A stretch of 64,000 nucleotides of DNA from positions 186,001-250,000 of the forward strand of contig OZ252048.1 of NCBI GenBank assembly GCA_965247915.1, written 5' to 3'. The notes under the pieces are model-generated. The model worked only from the letters and a program-made list of their open reading frames with translations, was not told where the DNA came from and made no database searches. This DNA is from JAKZRT01 sp965247915. Its GTDB lineage: Bacteria; Pseudomonadota; Alphaproteobacteria; Rhodobacterales; Rhodobacteraceae. Made by a program: the position numbers and the translations under genes. Each line of letters starts with the position of its first letter. Position 1 is the stretch's first letter. This document shows positions 52,909 through 61,299 of the stretch, in pieces.

Positions 52909-53856
52909 TCAGACGCGCGCGAGCCATTCCGCCAGCGCGGCGCCGATCTCGTCGGTGTATTCTTCCTGCAGGAAGTGGCTGCCCGCCCCCAGGAACACCG
53001 TTTCAAGGTTCTGCAGCGACCCTTTCAGCGTCTCAGTCTGCTGCATGTTTATTATCGCCCCCGGATCGACATGGAACATCAACTTGGGAAAAGTAGTCGT
53101 CAGCAGCCAGTCGCTGTTCGTTTTCACCACCTCGAACACATCGACCGGCTTGCCCGCGATCGGAATTTCGCGCGGCCAGTCGAGCAGAATCTGGCGACTT
53201 TCCGGCGTCGGGTAATAGCGGTTGTATTCGGCCATGATCTCGTCCGAAAGCGGGCCCTTCGGGCTGCCGTGGCGCATGAACTGTTCCAGAAATACGTTCT
53301 GGGTCAGGATCATTTCTTCGCCCACGCCGGGCGTGTTGATGCTGCGAATAAAATCCTCGAACGGTCCCATCGCCGCATAATTCGCGACCGGCATGAACGG
53401 CGGCGCCATCGCCTCCATAAAACAGATCGCCGAAATCCGCTCGGGCCGGGTGCGGGCGTAGTGCCATCCCAGCGCCGAGCGCCAGTCATGGATTACCAGG
53501 ATCGCGTCGCGGATATCCAGTTCGTCCAGAAGCCCGTGCAGATGCGCCGCGCTCTGGGTATAAGTATCGCTCAGCGTCGGTTTGTCGCTGTCGCCCATGC
53601 CGATCAGGTCGGGCGCGATGGCGCGGTGGGTGCCGCTGACATCGGGGATGATGTTGCGCCACAGATAGGACGACGCCGGGTTGCCGTGCAGAAACACCAC
53701 TGGCCGTCCCGAGCCGACATCGACATAGGCCATCTGGTTGCCCAGTATCTTTCGATAGGATTTATTCATGGCCTGGTTCGTAAGCGCCTTGGCCGGGCCG
53801 GCAACGGCCAGAATGCCGGTCGCCGCGACTGTGGAAAGAAATGTTCTGCGTTTCAT
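52909..53856 (-). CDS. Exported haloalkane dehalogenase-like alpha/beta hydrolase
   Basis: A 315-residue protein with a twin-arginine-like signal (MKRRTFLSTVAATGILAVAG) and an alpha/beta-hydrolase domain of the HLD-II type: HGNP near 57-60 (halide-stabilising Asn), VIHDWRSALGWHYA with nucleophile Asp124 and Trp125, Glu148 in FMEAM, and His294 in GSHFLQEE. The residue after Trp is normally Gly (HDWGSALG) but here Arg126 (codon CGC at 53479-53481), a single-base change in the nucleophile elbow. Such enzymes hydrolyse carbon-halogen bonds; activity here is doubtful until the Arg is verified. Followed by a small membrane protein. Confidence 0.85.
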   Translation of the reverse strand: MKRRTFLSTVAATGILAVAGPAKALTNQAMNKSYRKILGNQMAYVDVGSGRPVVFLHGNPASSYLWRNIIPDVSGTHRAIAPDLIGMGDSDKPTLSDTYTQSAAHLHGLLDELDIRDAILVIHDWRSALGWHYARTRPERISAICFMEAMAPPFMPVANYAAMGPFEDFIRSINTPGVGEEMILTQNVFLEQFMRHGSPKGPLSDEIMAEYNRYYPTPESRQILLDWPREIPIAGKPVDVFEVVKTNSDWLLTTTFPKLMFHVDPGAIINMQQTETLKGSLQNLETVFLGAGSHFLQEEYTDEIGAALAEWLARV

Positions 53857-54005
53857 TGTCTTGCTCCAACGGGTTGCGTGACTCTGACTTATGGAATGAT
53901 TTCGACCCACAAATGAGACAAAAATCCGCCATTGTGGTTCGTTACCGAGCCACCTGGGCCGACCTGGCGAATTTCGCACGATGCGGCCGTTTATTTAGGG
54001 TCAGG

Positions 54006-54878
54006 TCAGCGCAAAAGCCCGATGGTCCAGGCCGGGTCCATCGCGTGGCCGCGCAGATAGGCGTCAAGCGCGGCGGCGTCGGGTTCGGGCGCGGTTTTGG
54101 TCTCGACCGCGGCCAGACCGCCCGCGATGAAGAGGCAATCAAGGTCCTCGCCGATGGCGCCTTTGACGTCGGTCGCGATCCCGTCGCCGATGGCCAGAAT
54201 GCGGGCGTCGTCGATGTCCCGTCCAAGCGCTGTCAGGCGGCGGCGCGCCAGGTCATAGATCGGCGGCCAAGGCTTGCCGAAGTAAAGGCTGGTCCCGCCC
54301 ATCTCGGTGTAGAGCGCGGCCAGCGCCCCGGCGCACCATTCGCGGGTCTCGCCGCGATCAACCACGATGTCGGGGTTGGCGCACAAGAGCTTCAGCCCGC
54401 GCGCCTTGGCCTCCAGAAACACCGGCCGCCAGACGCCTGGATCAGCCTGCGCGTCGGTCGGCCCGGTGCAGACGATGCCGGTGGCCGCATCCAGCGGCAC
54501 CCGGTCTATGGGCGTGGCATCCTCGACGATTGCCAGCGGCTCGAAAAACGTCAGGTCGTGGGGCTGGCCGATGAAATAGACCTTGTCACCGACCGCGCCC
54601 TGAAACATCGCATAGCGCGCGCTGTCGCCCGAGGTGGCGATGGTGTCCCAGGCGTCGCGCGGGACGCCGATCATGTCCAGTTGGCTGGCCACCGCTGTGC
54701 GGTGCCGCGGGGCGTTGGTGACCAACACCACTTTGCCACCGCTGGCGCGAAAGTCGCTCAGCGCCGCAACCGCGTCTGGAAAGGGCTTGTAACCGTCGTG
54801 CACACAGCCCCACAGATCGACAAACAGAGCACCATAGCGGTCCGAGATCTCGGCCAGGGTCTGAATGATGCAGGTCAT
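54006..54878 (-). CDS. HAD-superfamily hydrolase, subclass IIA (TIGR01459)
   Basis: A 290-residue phosphatase-like protein: FVDLWGCVHDGYKPFPDAV holds the first HAD motif, VLVTNAPRHR the second, FGKPWPPIYDLAR the Lys motif and ILAIGDGIATDVKGA the Mg-binding Asp motif. The cap between motifs II and III is of the C2 type. Substrate unknown. A short gap separates it from the inorganic pyrophosphatase gene upstream. Confidence 0.9.
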   Translation of the reverse strand: MTCIIQTLAEISDRYGALFVDLWGCVHDGYKPFPDAVAALSDFRASGGKVVLVTNAPRHRTAVASQLDMIGVPRDAWDTIATSGDSARYAMFQGAVGDKVYFIGQPHDLTFFEPLAIVEDATPIDRVPLDAATGIVCTGPTDAQADPGVWRPVFLEAKARGLKLLCANPDIVVDRGETREWCAGALAALYTEMGGTSLYFGKPWPPIYDLARRRLTALGRDIDDARILAIGDGIATDVKGAIGEDLDCLFIAGGLAAVETKTAPEPDAAALDAYLRGHAMDPAWTIGLLR

Positions 54879-54908
54879 GGTGGCTCCTGACCCAAAGCCC
54901 GCGCGACC

Positions 54909-55829
54909 TCAGACCGCCAGGTTCGGGATGATCTGTTTTTTGCGGCTCATGACGCCCGGAAGAACGACCCGGTCGCCGGTTACCGTCGCGCCAAAGCTTT
55001 TCTCGGCCAGTCGCTTCACCAGGTCGTTTGGAACCAGCAATGTTGCCGTCCCGTTCAGAATGTCGATAACGAACAGCAGCACCTGATCGACCCCGTCTTG
55101 CCTGGCCACTTCGGGCATCGCGGCAACCAGGGCATCTTGGCGGGCCAGCACGGTCGCGGGCGAGGTGGTTTCCAGCACCGAAACCCGGAATTTCTTGCCG
55201 CCCACCTGGTAAACCTTGCTGTCCATGCGGATCAGCTCGGCCTCGGAAAAGGCCGAGACATCGGATTTGGCGGCGAACATCTCGGCGGCATAGGCGGAAA
55301 TGTCCATTCCCAGTTCACCGGCCAGCCGTTCCGCCAGCGCGCGGTCCTGCCCGGTTGTGGTGGGCGAGCGAAACTCAAGCGTGTCGGAAAGGATGCAGCT
55401 CAGCATCAGACCCTTGACCCAGTCGGGCATTTTCGCAGCATTCGGGCCCATCAGGTTGTGCATGATCGTGGCGGTGCAGGCCAGCGGGCGGATGGTGATC
55501 GAGATCGGCAGGTCGGTTTCCAGCCCGCCAACCAGCTTGTGGTGATCGATGATCGCCAGAATGTCGGCGCTGTTGATGCCCTCGGGCAGTTCAGCGGGGT
55601 TGTTGGTGTCGACAATGATAACCGGCTGCCCGGCTTCGATAGTGTCGATAATGCGCGGCCTGGGTTGCTTCCACCGGTCAAGAACGAAAGCGGCTTCGGT
55701 GTTGGGCTTGCCCAGCAAGACGGCCTCGGTATCCTGGCCCTTAACCTCGCGCAGGTACCAGGCCCAGATCAACGGCGATCCGGTCGAATCGGTGTCCGGA
55801 GACTTGTGGCCGACGATCAGGGTGGTCAT
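54909..55829 (-). CDS. ppaC: Manganese-dependent inorganic pyrophosphatase
   Basis: A 306-residue class II pyrophosphatase: GHKSPDTDSTGSPLIWAWYL (the H-x-x-x-D-x-D metal site), DTNNPAELPEG, IIDHHKLVG (DHH motif) and FRVSVLETTS, with C-terminal DHHA2 domain ending PGVMSRKKQIIPNLAV (basic active-site RKKQ). It hydrolyses pyrophosphate to phosphate. Length normal. Confidence 0.95.
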   Translation of the reverse strand: MTTLIVGHKSPDTDSTGSPLIWAWYLREVKGQDTEAVLLGKPNTEAAFVLDRWKQPRPRIIDTIEAGQPVIIVDTNNPAELPEGINSADILAIIDHHKLVGGLETDLPISITIRPLACTATIMHNLMGPNAAKMPDWVKGLMLSCILSDTLEFRSPTTTGQDRALAERLAGELGMDISAYAAEMFAAKSDVSAFSEAELIRMDSKVYQVGGKKFRVSVLETTSPATVLARQDALVAAMPEVARQDGVDQVLLFVIDILNGTATLLVPNDLVKRLAEKSFGATVTGDRVVLPGVMSRKKQIIPNLAV

Positions 55830-55971
55830 AACGATGCTTTTCCGCTGATATTCGAAAGTTTCGTGGCCTTATAGAAACCTCTGCGGCCGCTGTCACTGGG
55901 CCAGGTTCGTGGCGTTTTGCCACCCGAAGGCGTGGAGGGGAGGCTTGTGGACATTTTCTTCGTCTAACCTG

Positions 55972-56000
55972 TTGACTCGGCCAAATGCCATCTCTATCTC
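55972..56000 (+). promoter_or_regulatory. Putative groESL promoter
   Basis: TTGACT at 55972-55977 and TATCTC at 55995-56000 with 17 bases between. The CIRCE operator begins eight bases later, at the likely transcription start. Assignment to vegetative or heat-shock sigma factor cannot be made by eye. Confidence 0.5.
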
Positions 56001-56007
56001 CACGCCG

Positions 56008-56034
56008 TTAGCACTCGGACTTGATGAGTGCTAA
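56008..56034 (+). promoter_or_regulatory. CIRCE operator for HrcA
   Basis: TTAGCACTC-N9-GAGTGCTAA matches the CIRCE consensus perfectly (spacer GGACTTGAT). HrcA bound here represses groESL until heat shock. It lies 48 bases ahead of the groES ATG. Confidence 0.97.
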
Positions 56035-56081
56035 CGGCCCATGAGGGCCCAAGAGTAACTCTGAAATGAAGGACATCAGAG

Positions 56082-56369
56082 ATGGCATTCAAACCGCTAC
56101 ATGACCGCGTTGTTGTGCGCCGCGTGGAAGAAGAAGATAAGACCAGCGGCGGTCTGATCATCCCCGACAGCGCCAAGGAAAAACCCGCCGAAGGCGAAGT
56201 TATCGCTTGCGGCGAAGGCGCGCGCAAAGATTCGGGCGAGCTGATCGACATGGCCGTTTCGGCCGGCGACAAAATTCTGTTCGGCAAGTGGTCGGGAACC
56301 GAGATCACGCTGGACGGAGAAGAACTTCTGATCATGAAGGAAAGCGACATTCTGGGCGTAATCGCCTGA
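56082..56369 (+). CDS. groES: Co-chaperonin GroES
   Basis: A 95-residue ring subunit capping GroEL: FKPLHDRVVVRRVEEEDKTS, mobile loop TSGGLIIPDSAKEKP, and KWSGTEITLDGEELLIMKES near the end. First gene of the CIRCE-controlled pair; groEL follows after 42 bases. Confidence 0.98.
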   Translation: MAFKPLHDRVVVRRVEEEDKTSGGLIIPDSAKEKPAEGEVIACGEGARKDSGELIDMAVSAGDKILFGKWSGTEITLDGEELLIMKESDILGVIA

Positions 56370-56411
56370 ACTGGCCGACTTTCTGAAAACACCTAATACG
56401 AGGATATCAAT

Positions 56412-58046
56412 ATGTCTGTAAAGGACGTCAAATTTAACACCGACGCCCGCAACCGGATGCTGAAGGGTGTTAACACACTCGCTGATGCGGTTCGCGTGAC
56501 GTTAGGCCCCAAGGGGCGCAACGTGATTCTGGACAAATCCTTTGGTGCCCCGCGCATCACCAAGGATGGCGTAACCGTCGCAAAGGAAATCGAACTGGAA
56601 GACAAGTTCGAAAACATGGGCGCGCAGATGCTGAAAGAAGTCGCCAGCCGCACCGCTGACGAGGCCGGCGACGGCACCACGACCGCCACTTTGCTGGCCC
56701 AGGCGATTGTGCGCGAAGGCATGAAATCGGTCGCTGCGGGCATGAACCCTATGGACCTGAAGCGCGGTATCGATCTGGCCGCCGCCAAGGTTGTCGAGCA
56801 CATCAAATCGGCAGCGCGCGAAGTTAAGGACAGCGACGAGGTGGCGCAGGTCGGGACGATCTCGGCCAACGGCGAAGAGGAGATTGGTCGCCACATCGCC
56901 GAGGCGATGCAAGCGGTCGGCAACGAGGGTGTCATCACCGTCGAAGAGAACAAAGGCCTTGAGACCGAGAAAGAAGTGGTCGAGGGCATGCAGTTCGACC
57001 GTGGCTATCTCAGCCCCTATTTCGTCACCAACGCCGACAAGATGACGGCGGAACTGGAAGACGTGATGATACTGTTGCACGAGAAAAAACTCTCGTCGCT
57101 GCAGTCGATGGTGCCACTGCTGGAATCGGTTATCCAAAGCCAAAAACCGTTGCTGATCATCGCCGAAGACGTCGAAGGCGAGGCCTTGGCCACGCTGGTG
57201 GTCAACAAACTGCGTGGCGGTTTGAAAATTGCCGCCGTTAAGGCACCGGGCTTTGGCGACCGCCGCAAGGCAATGCTGCAGGACATCGGTATCCTGACCG
57301 GTGGTCAGGTGATCAGCGAAGACCTGGGCATGAAGCTGGAAAACGTCACGATTGAGATGTTGGGCTCGGCCAAGCGGGTGTCGATCACCAAAGACGAGAC
57401 CACGATCATCGACGGCGCTGGCGAAAAGTCCGAGATTGAAGCTCGGGTCAGCCAGATCAATCTGCAGATCGAGGAAACCACTAGCGACTACGACCGTGAA
57501 AAGCTGCAGGAACGGGTGGCCAAGCTGGCCGGTGGCGTTGCGGTTATCCGCGTTGGCGGCATGACCGAGACCGAGGTGAAAGAGCGTAAAGACCGCGTCG
57601 ATGACGCGCTGAACGCCACACGGGCGGCGGTGCAAGAGGGCATCGTTGTCGGCGGCGGCGTCATCCTGGTGCAGGGCGCCAAGTCGCTGGAAGGCGTGAA
57701 GGGTGCTAACTCGGATCAGGACGCCGGTATTGCCATCGTGCGCAAGGCTCTGGAATGGCCGCTGCGCCAGATCGCCGAGAACGCCGGTGTCGACGGTGCG
57801 GTTGTAGCTGGCAAGATACGTGAATCCGATGATCTGAATTTCGGCTTCAACGCGCAGACCGAGGAATACGGCGACATGTTCGCTTTCGGCGTGATCGACC
57901 CGGCCAAGGTTGTGCGCACGGCGCTGGAAGACGCGGCATCAATCGCCGGTCTGCTGATCACCACCGAAGCCATGGTCGCCGACAAGCCCGCCAAAGAGGG
58001 CGCAGGCGGCGGTGGCGGCATGCCCGACATGGGCGGCATGATGTGA
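56412..58046 (+). CDS. groEL: Chaperonin GroEL
   Basis: A 544-residue chaperonin: KFNTDARNRMLKGVNTLADA, ATP-site DGTTTATLLAQAIV and GPKGRNVILDKSFGAP, apical domain GYLSPYFVTNADKM, and the Gly/Met tail GGGGGMPDMGGMM. AGGA precedes the ATG. Terminator follows. Confidence 0.98.
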   Translation: MSVKDVKFNTDARNRMLKGVNTLADAVRVTLGPKGRNVILDKSFGAPRITKDGVTVAKEIELEDKFENMGAQMLKEVASRTADEAGDGTTTATLLAQAIVREGMKSVAAGMNPMDLKRGIDLAAAKVVEHIKSAAREVKDSDEVAQVGTISANGEEEIGRHIAEAMQAVGNEGVITVEENKGLETEKEVVEGMQFDRGYLSPYFVTNADKMTAELEDVMILLHEKKLSSLQSMVPLLESVIQSQKPLLIIAEDVEGEALATLVVNKLRGGLKIAAVKAPGFGDRRKAMLQDIGILTGGQVISEDLGMKLENVTIEMLGSAKRVSITKDETTIIDGAGEKSEIEARVSQINLQIEETTSDYDREKLQERVAKLAGGVAVIRVGGMTETEVKERKDRVDDALNATRAAVQEGIVVGGGVILVQGAKSLEGVKGANSDQDAGIAIVRKALEWPLRQIAENAGVDGAVVAGKIRESDDLNFGFNAQTEEYGDMFAFGVIDPAKVVRTALEDAASIAGLLITTEAMVADKPAKEGAGGGGGMPDMGGMM

Positions 58047-58062
58047 CACCTCTCGGGGTGTC

Positions 58063-58087
58063 ATCCCGGACTTGATCCGGGGTCTCG
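58063..58087. repeat. REP-like palindrome
   Basis: TCATCCCGGACTTGATCCGG then GGTCT, containing the stem CCCGGA-CTTGA-TCCGGG. This sequence is a familiar alphaproteobacterial extragenic repeat as far as I recall. It lies just before the groESL terminator. Confidence 0.65.
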
Positions 58088-58097
58088 GCAAACAACG

Positions 58098-58127
58098 AAG
58101 GGGCTGCCTGCGGGCGGCCCCTTTTTA
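58098..58127 (+). terminator. groESL rho-independent terminator
   Basis: GGGGCTGCC-TGCG-GGCGGCCCC, 9-bp stem with one G-U pair, followed by five T, about 50 bases after the groEL stop. Confidence 0.93.
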
Positions 58128-58149
58128 TCTGGAATTGCGTGTTCGCGAA

Positions 58150-58611
58150 TTACGCAGCCAACCGCGTCTTCGCGTAGCTTTCCAATTCGTCCGCCACGCC
58201 TTTGAGCGTCTTGGTGAAATTCCGCCTCAGCGCCCAGCCCATCAGGATGTTGAACGGAAAGACCAGGTTCAGGGTCACATCTGTACGCGCCCGGGTCTTG
58301 CCGTTCTCGTCGGAAAACCGCCAGTGGCTCAGGATCGAGCGCATGAAAAACGGGAATTTCGTGCCTTTTACGAGGAATTTCACCTCGTGCGTGTCGTTGC
58401 GGAATATTTGCAGCGATTCATCGAGCGGATCGAGCGCCGTTTCGCATGTCCGGCCCGAGAAATCGGCGTCGCCGACGCCCGGTCTGTCGGTCTTGGCGGC
58501 AGAGCTTTGAACGAAACTCGACCACTTCTGAATGTCGCCGAACTCGTGCCCGAAGATCTGCCATACCTCCTTCAGGGGGACGTCGATCACCTGATCCATT
58601 TGAATATTCAT
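58150..58611 (-). CDS. SRPBCC-family protein
   Basis: A 153-residue helix-grip (START/Bet v1-like) protein: MNIQMDQVIDVPLKEVWQIF and SHWRFSDENGKTRARTDVTL with ELESYAKTRLAA at the end. Members bind hydrophobic ligands. ATG at 58611 is taken because AAGGA lies six bases before it; a TTG two codons upstream is possible. Divergent from a TetR gene across 69 bases, so probably controlled by it. Confidence 0.87.
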   Translation of the reverse strand: MNIQMDQVIDVPLKEVWQIFGHEFGDIQKWSSFVQSSAAKTDRPGVGDADFSGRTCETALDPLDESLQIFRNDTHEVKFLVKGTKFPFFMRSILSHWRFSDENGKTRARTDVTLNLVFPFNILMGWALRRNFTKTLKGVADELESYAKTRLAA

Positions 58612-58680
58612 GACCAATCCTTCTTGGTTGCCATCTTCGCATTAGCACGGTATCTTGGGTTTTGCAACACGTGTATAAAA

Positions 58681-59268
58681 ATGCCTCGACCACGTTCATT
58701 CGACGAAGAAAAAGTCCTCGGGATCGCGATGACCGAGTTTTGGCGGCATGGATTTGAGGGCGTGACTTTTCGCCGTTTATCGGCGCAAACCGGTCTTGGA
58801 CTGCGCAGTCTGTCGAATACCTTTGGCGATAAGGAAACGCTCTATATTCGCGCCCTCGATTTTTACGTGGACCGGGTCGAGGAAAATCTTCCCAAGCTGC
58901 TCGCACAAGGCGGGACCGAGGCGATTACGAAACTGTTCGCGGTTTTGACGGCGGATTATCCAGCCGAGGCGCCGCGGCAGAACGGCTGTTTGATTGTCAA
59001 CCAAATGGCAGTTGTGCAATTTCATGACGGCCGCCTGCAAGCGGTTATTGATCGCTATTTCGATTGCCTGAACCGGAACTATGGCGCGGCGCTGCAAGCT
59101 GCTGGAATTGCCGATGACCTGGAGGACAGGGTTGGGTTTCTGATAACGCTTTTCGTCGGCGTCCAACTGACGATCCGTCTGCACAGCAATACCCGTGCGG
59201 CGGCCGGAACCGAGGCGCATGTCGCCGCGATTATCAGGGCCTGGCGCGAGGGCCCGGCGGGTGGCTAG
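58681..59268 (+). CDS. TetR-family transcriptional regulator
   Basis: A 195-residue repressor: N-terminal HTH (MPRPRSFDEEKVLGIAMTEF, GFEGVTFRRLSAQTGLGLRS, LSNTFGDKETLYIRALDFYV) and a C-terminal ligand domain. Divergent from the SRPBCC gene and likely its repressor, with the SRPBCC ligand or a product as inducer by inference. Confidence 0.92.
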   Translation: MPRPRSFDEEKVLGIAMTEFWRHGFEGVTFRRLSAQTGLGLRSLSNTFGDKETLYIRALDFYVDRVEENLPKLLAQGGTEAITKLFAVLTADYPAEAPRQNGCLIVNQMAVVQFHDGRLQAVIDRYFDCLNRNYGAALQAAGIADDLEDRVGFLITLFVGVQLTIRLHSNTRAAAGTEAHVAAIIRAWREGPAGG

Positions 59269-59366
59269 AGCAAGATGAGAATGCTTTGGACCGCCTGGAT
59301 TCTGCCTTTCCCGGGGCGCAATCTTCGCTGTGTTGCGGCGGCGTTTCTGTCCAAAGTCATCATGCG

Positions 59367-59837
59367 CTAGCAGCAGCCGCGCGCCGCCACGGCGACCGAT
59401 TGTGCCGCGGGCCGCCGCGTGGCGGCAAGGTCGCGCGCTGGTTTGCAGACGGCGCGGCCCTCGCGAAGCCTGACCAGTGCGCGGTCGCCCGAAGCCTCGG
59501 GGGCGGCAGGATGAAACAGCCGCAATCCGGCGTTCGATGGCGCGAATTCGACGCTTAGCGGTGCCGCGCCGAGGCCGGGCAGGGCGCGCAGGCTCTGGTC
59601 AAGAATGCGGGCGAATTTTCCGACGCGCATCCGGTCACCACCCGCGCCGTCCAAAAGTTGCAGCGTCGCTTCGGACCACGCGTCCTTGCGCCCGCCGCAG
59701 TCAACGCTGGTGACATCGGAGCGTTTGAATTCGGTGACATGATAGCCGCCGCCGATGGTGCCATCTTCGGTCTCGAACACCAGTTCGGCGTCGGGGTTCA
59801 TGCCGCCGAGTGCGGCGCGCAGGTCGGTGAGGGTCAT
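59367..59837 (-). CDS. DUF6428 family protein
   Basis: A 156-residue protein as found beside ArsR genes in Rhodobacterales: TLTDLRAALGGMNPDAELVF, GTIGGGYHVTEFKRSDVTSV, DCGGRKDAWSEATLQLLDG, EFAPSNAGLRLF and a C-terminal Cys pair (GCC). Start at 59837 preferred because AAAGG lies ahead; an in-frame ATG five codons upstream exists. Divergent from ArsR with two operators between. May handle arsenical or metal species, by context. Confidence 0.82.
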   Translation of the reverse strand: MTLTDLRAALGGMNPDAELVFETEDGTIGGGYHVTEFKRSDVTSVDCGGRKDAWSEATLQLLDGAGGDRMRVGKFARILDQSLRALPGLGAAPLSVEFAPSNAGLRLFHPAAPEASGDRALVRLREGRAVCKPARDLAATRRPAAQSVAVAARGCC

Positions 59838-59850
59838 AACTGGGCCTTTC

Positions 59851-59870
59851 ATTTCAATGATTCTTGAAAT
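59851..59870. promoter_or_regulatory. ArsR-type operator O1
   Basis: ATTTCAA-TGATTC-TTGAAAT, a 20-base dyad next to the DUF6428 start. An almost identical dyad lies 42 bases further on. Confidence 0.8.
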
Positions 59871-59892
59871 AATATCCCCCAAGTTCGACGAC

Positions 59893-59912
59893 ATTTCAAG
59901 AGGTCTTGAAAT
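59893..59912. promoter_or_regulatory. ArsR-type operator O2
   Basis: ATTTCAAG-AGGT-CTTGAAAT, a perfect 8-bp dyad ending at the base before the ArsR start codon, so it overlaps the ribosome site (AAGAGG). It shares ATTTCAA and TTGAAAT with O1. Confidence 0.82.
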
Positions 59913-60239
59913 ATGAATGAGAAAACCGCGGTCGAGGGCTTTGCCGCACTTGCCAGCGAGGCCCGGTTGCAAGTGATCAAAACGCTGGTGCGGGCCGGAC
60001 CCGACGGCATGGCGGCCGGCGAGATTGCGCAAAGCGCCGGTGCCAGCCCGTCGCGAATTTCCTTCCATCTGTCGGCGTTGGCCGGTGCCGGGCTGGTCAG
60101 GTCCGAACGCCGGTCGCGCCGCATCGTCTATCGCGTGGATTTTCGCGCCCTTGGCGGTCTGGTCGGATATCTGATGATGGATTGTTGCGCGAACAATGCG
60201 GTGGTTCGGTCGTGTTGTGGGATCGATGAGCCGTGTTAG
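59913..60239 (+). CDS. ArsR-family metalloregulator
   Basis: A 108-residue winged-helix protein: EGFAALASEARLQVIKTLVR, GASPSRISFHLSALAGAGLV and RRSRRIVYRVDFRALG. The C-terminus carries a Cys set (MMDCCANN, RSCCGIDEPC) typical for arsenite- or metal-sensing in arsenic operons. Divergent from DUF6428 with two operators, so autoregulated. No arsenic pump was found beside it; the next gene is a DMT transporter. Confidence 0.93.
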   Translation: MNEKTAVEGFAALASEARLQVIKTLVRAGPDGMAAGEIAQSAGASPSRISFHLSALAGAGLVRSERRSRRIVYRVDFRALGGLVGYLMMDCCANNAVVRSCCGIDEPC

Positions 60240-60388
60240 GCGGGCTGCAGCTTGCATCGCGCCGGGCGTCGGTATGATGCTGGACCGCTTTGGGCCAAGG
60301 CGGGTGTTCATGGTGGTGGCGGCGGTGAAATTCGGGGCGGTGGCGACGCTGCCGCGCCGCTTGCCCGAAGGCGCGCGCGCGTGAGTAC

Positions 60389-61237
60389 ATGAGTACACTT
60401 GTCTTTCTGGCGGTGATCGGGGCCGCGATCCTGCACGCGTCTTGGAACGCGGCTGTCAAAAGCGGCTCCGACAAGCAGCTGGGCATGGGTGCTGTGGTCT
60501 TGGGGCATGTGCCGTTTGGCGTCGGCGCGCTTTTCTTGGTGCCCGCGCCCGATATGGCAAGCCTGCCCTATCTTGTTGCGGGCATTGCGCTGCACTTTGG
60601 CTATCAGCTGTTCTTGCTCAATTCCTACCGCGTCGGCGAGCTGACGCAGGTTTATCCGATCGCGCGCGGCTCGGCCCCGATGATCGTGGCGGTGGTTTCG
60701 GTGCTGGGGCTGGGGGTGATGCTGAGCCCCCTCCACTTGGCCGCGATTGCGGTGATCGGTGTGGGGATTCTGAGCCTGGCCCTGGGGCGCCGGCCGGACG
60801 GGCAAAGAAACCCACAAGGCGCGCTGATGGCGCTTGGGACCGGGTGTTTCATCGCCTCGTATTCGCTGGTCGATGGGTTGGGCGCGCGGGTCGCGGGCAC
60901 CGCGCTGGGGTTTTATGGATGGCTGACCATCGGCAACGGCATGGTGATGCTGATCTATCTCGGCCTGCGTGCGCCGGGGGTTCTGAAAGGCATCGCGGGT
61001 CCAGGGCGGCGGGTGTTCTGGATCGGCGGTGGGGCGTCGTTCGCGGCCTATGCGCTGGTGACCTGGGCGTTCACCCAGGCCCCGATTGCGCTGGTCGCCG
61101 CGTTGCGCGAAACCAGCATCATCTTTGCGGTGCTGATCGGGGTAATTTTCATGGGGGAACGGCTGAGCGGCGGCAAGATATTTGCGACGCTCGTCACCGT
61201 CGCTGGCGTCCTTATGCTCAGGCTCGGAGCACCCTGA
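60389..61237 (+). CDS. DMT-superfamily (EamA) transporter
   Basis: A 282-residue membrane protein with ten hydrophobic segments in two EamA repeats: HASWNAAVKSGSDKQLGMGA, YRVGELTQVYPIARGSAPMI and REtSIIFAVLIGVIFMGERL-type end. ATG at 60389 lies in a short repeated GAGTACA stretch. Substrate unknown; it may be a small-molecule exporter. Confidence 0.9.
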   Translation: MSTLVFLAVIGAAILHASWNAAVKSGSDKQLGMGAVVLGHVPFGVGALFLVPAPDMASLPYLVAGIALHFGYQLFLLNSYRVGELTQVYPIARGSAPMIVAVVSVLGLGVMLSPLHLAAIAVIGVGILSLALGRRPDGQRNPQGALMALGTGCFIASYSLVDGLGARVAGTALGFYGWLTIGNGMVMLIYLGLRAPGVLKGIAGPGRRVFWIGGGASFAAYALVTWAFTQAPIALVAALRETSIIFAVLIGVIFMGERLSGGKIFATLVTVAGVLMLRLGAP

Positions 61238-61299
61238 CCGGGGATAGCCTCGGGGGGCAAGCGAAGCTATCATCCAACGAAACGGGCTTGGGGGCGGGG

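Noticed and set aside
60240..60384. Possible remnant of a major facilitator transporter after ArsR, reading APGVGMMLDRFGPRRVFMVV.
   Set aside because: Only about 45 residues with mild likeness and no further membrane segments; the frame starts inside arsR and could be chance in GC-rich DNA.
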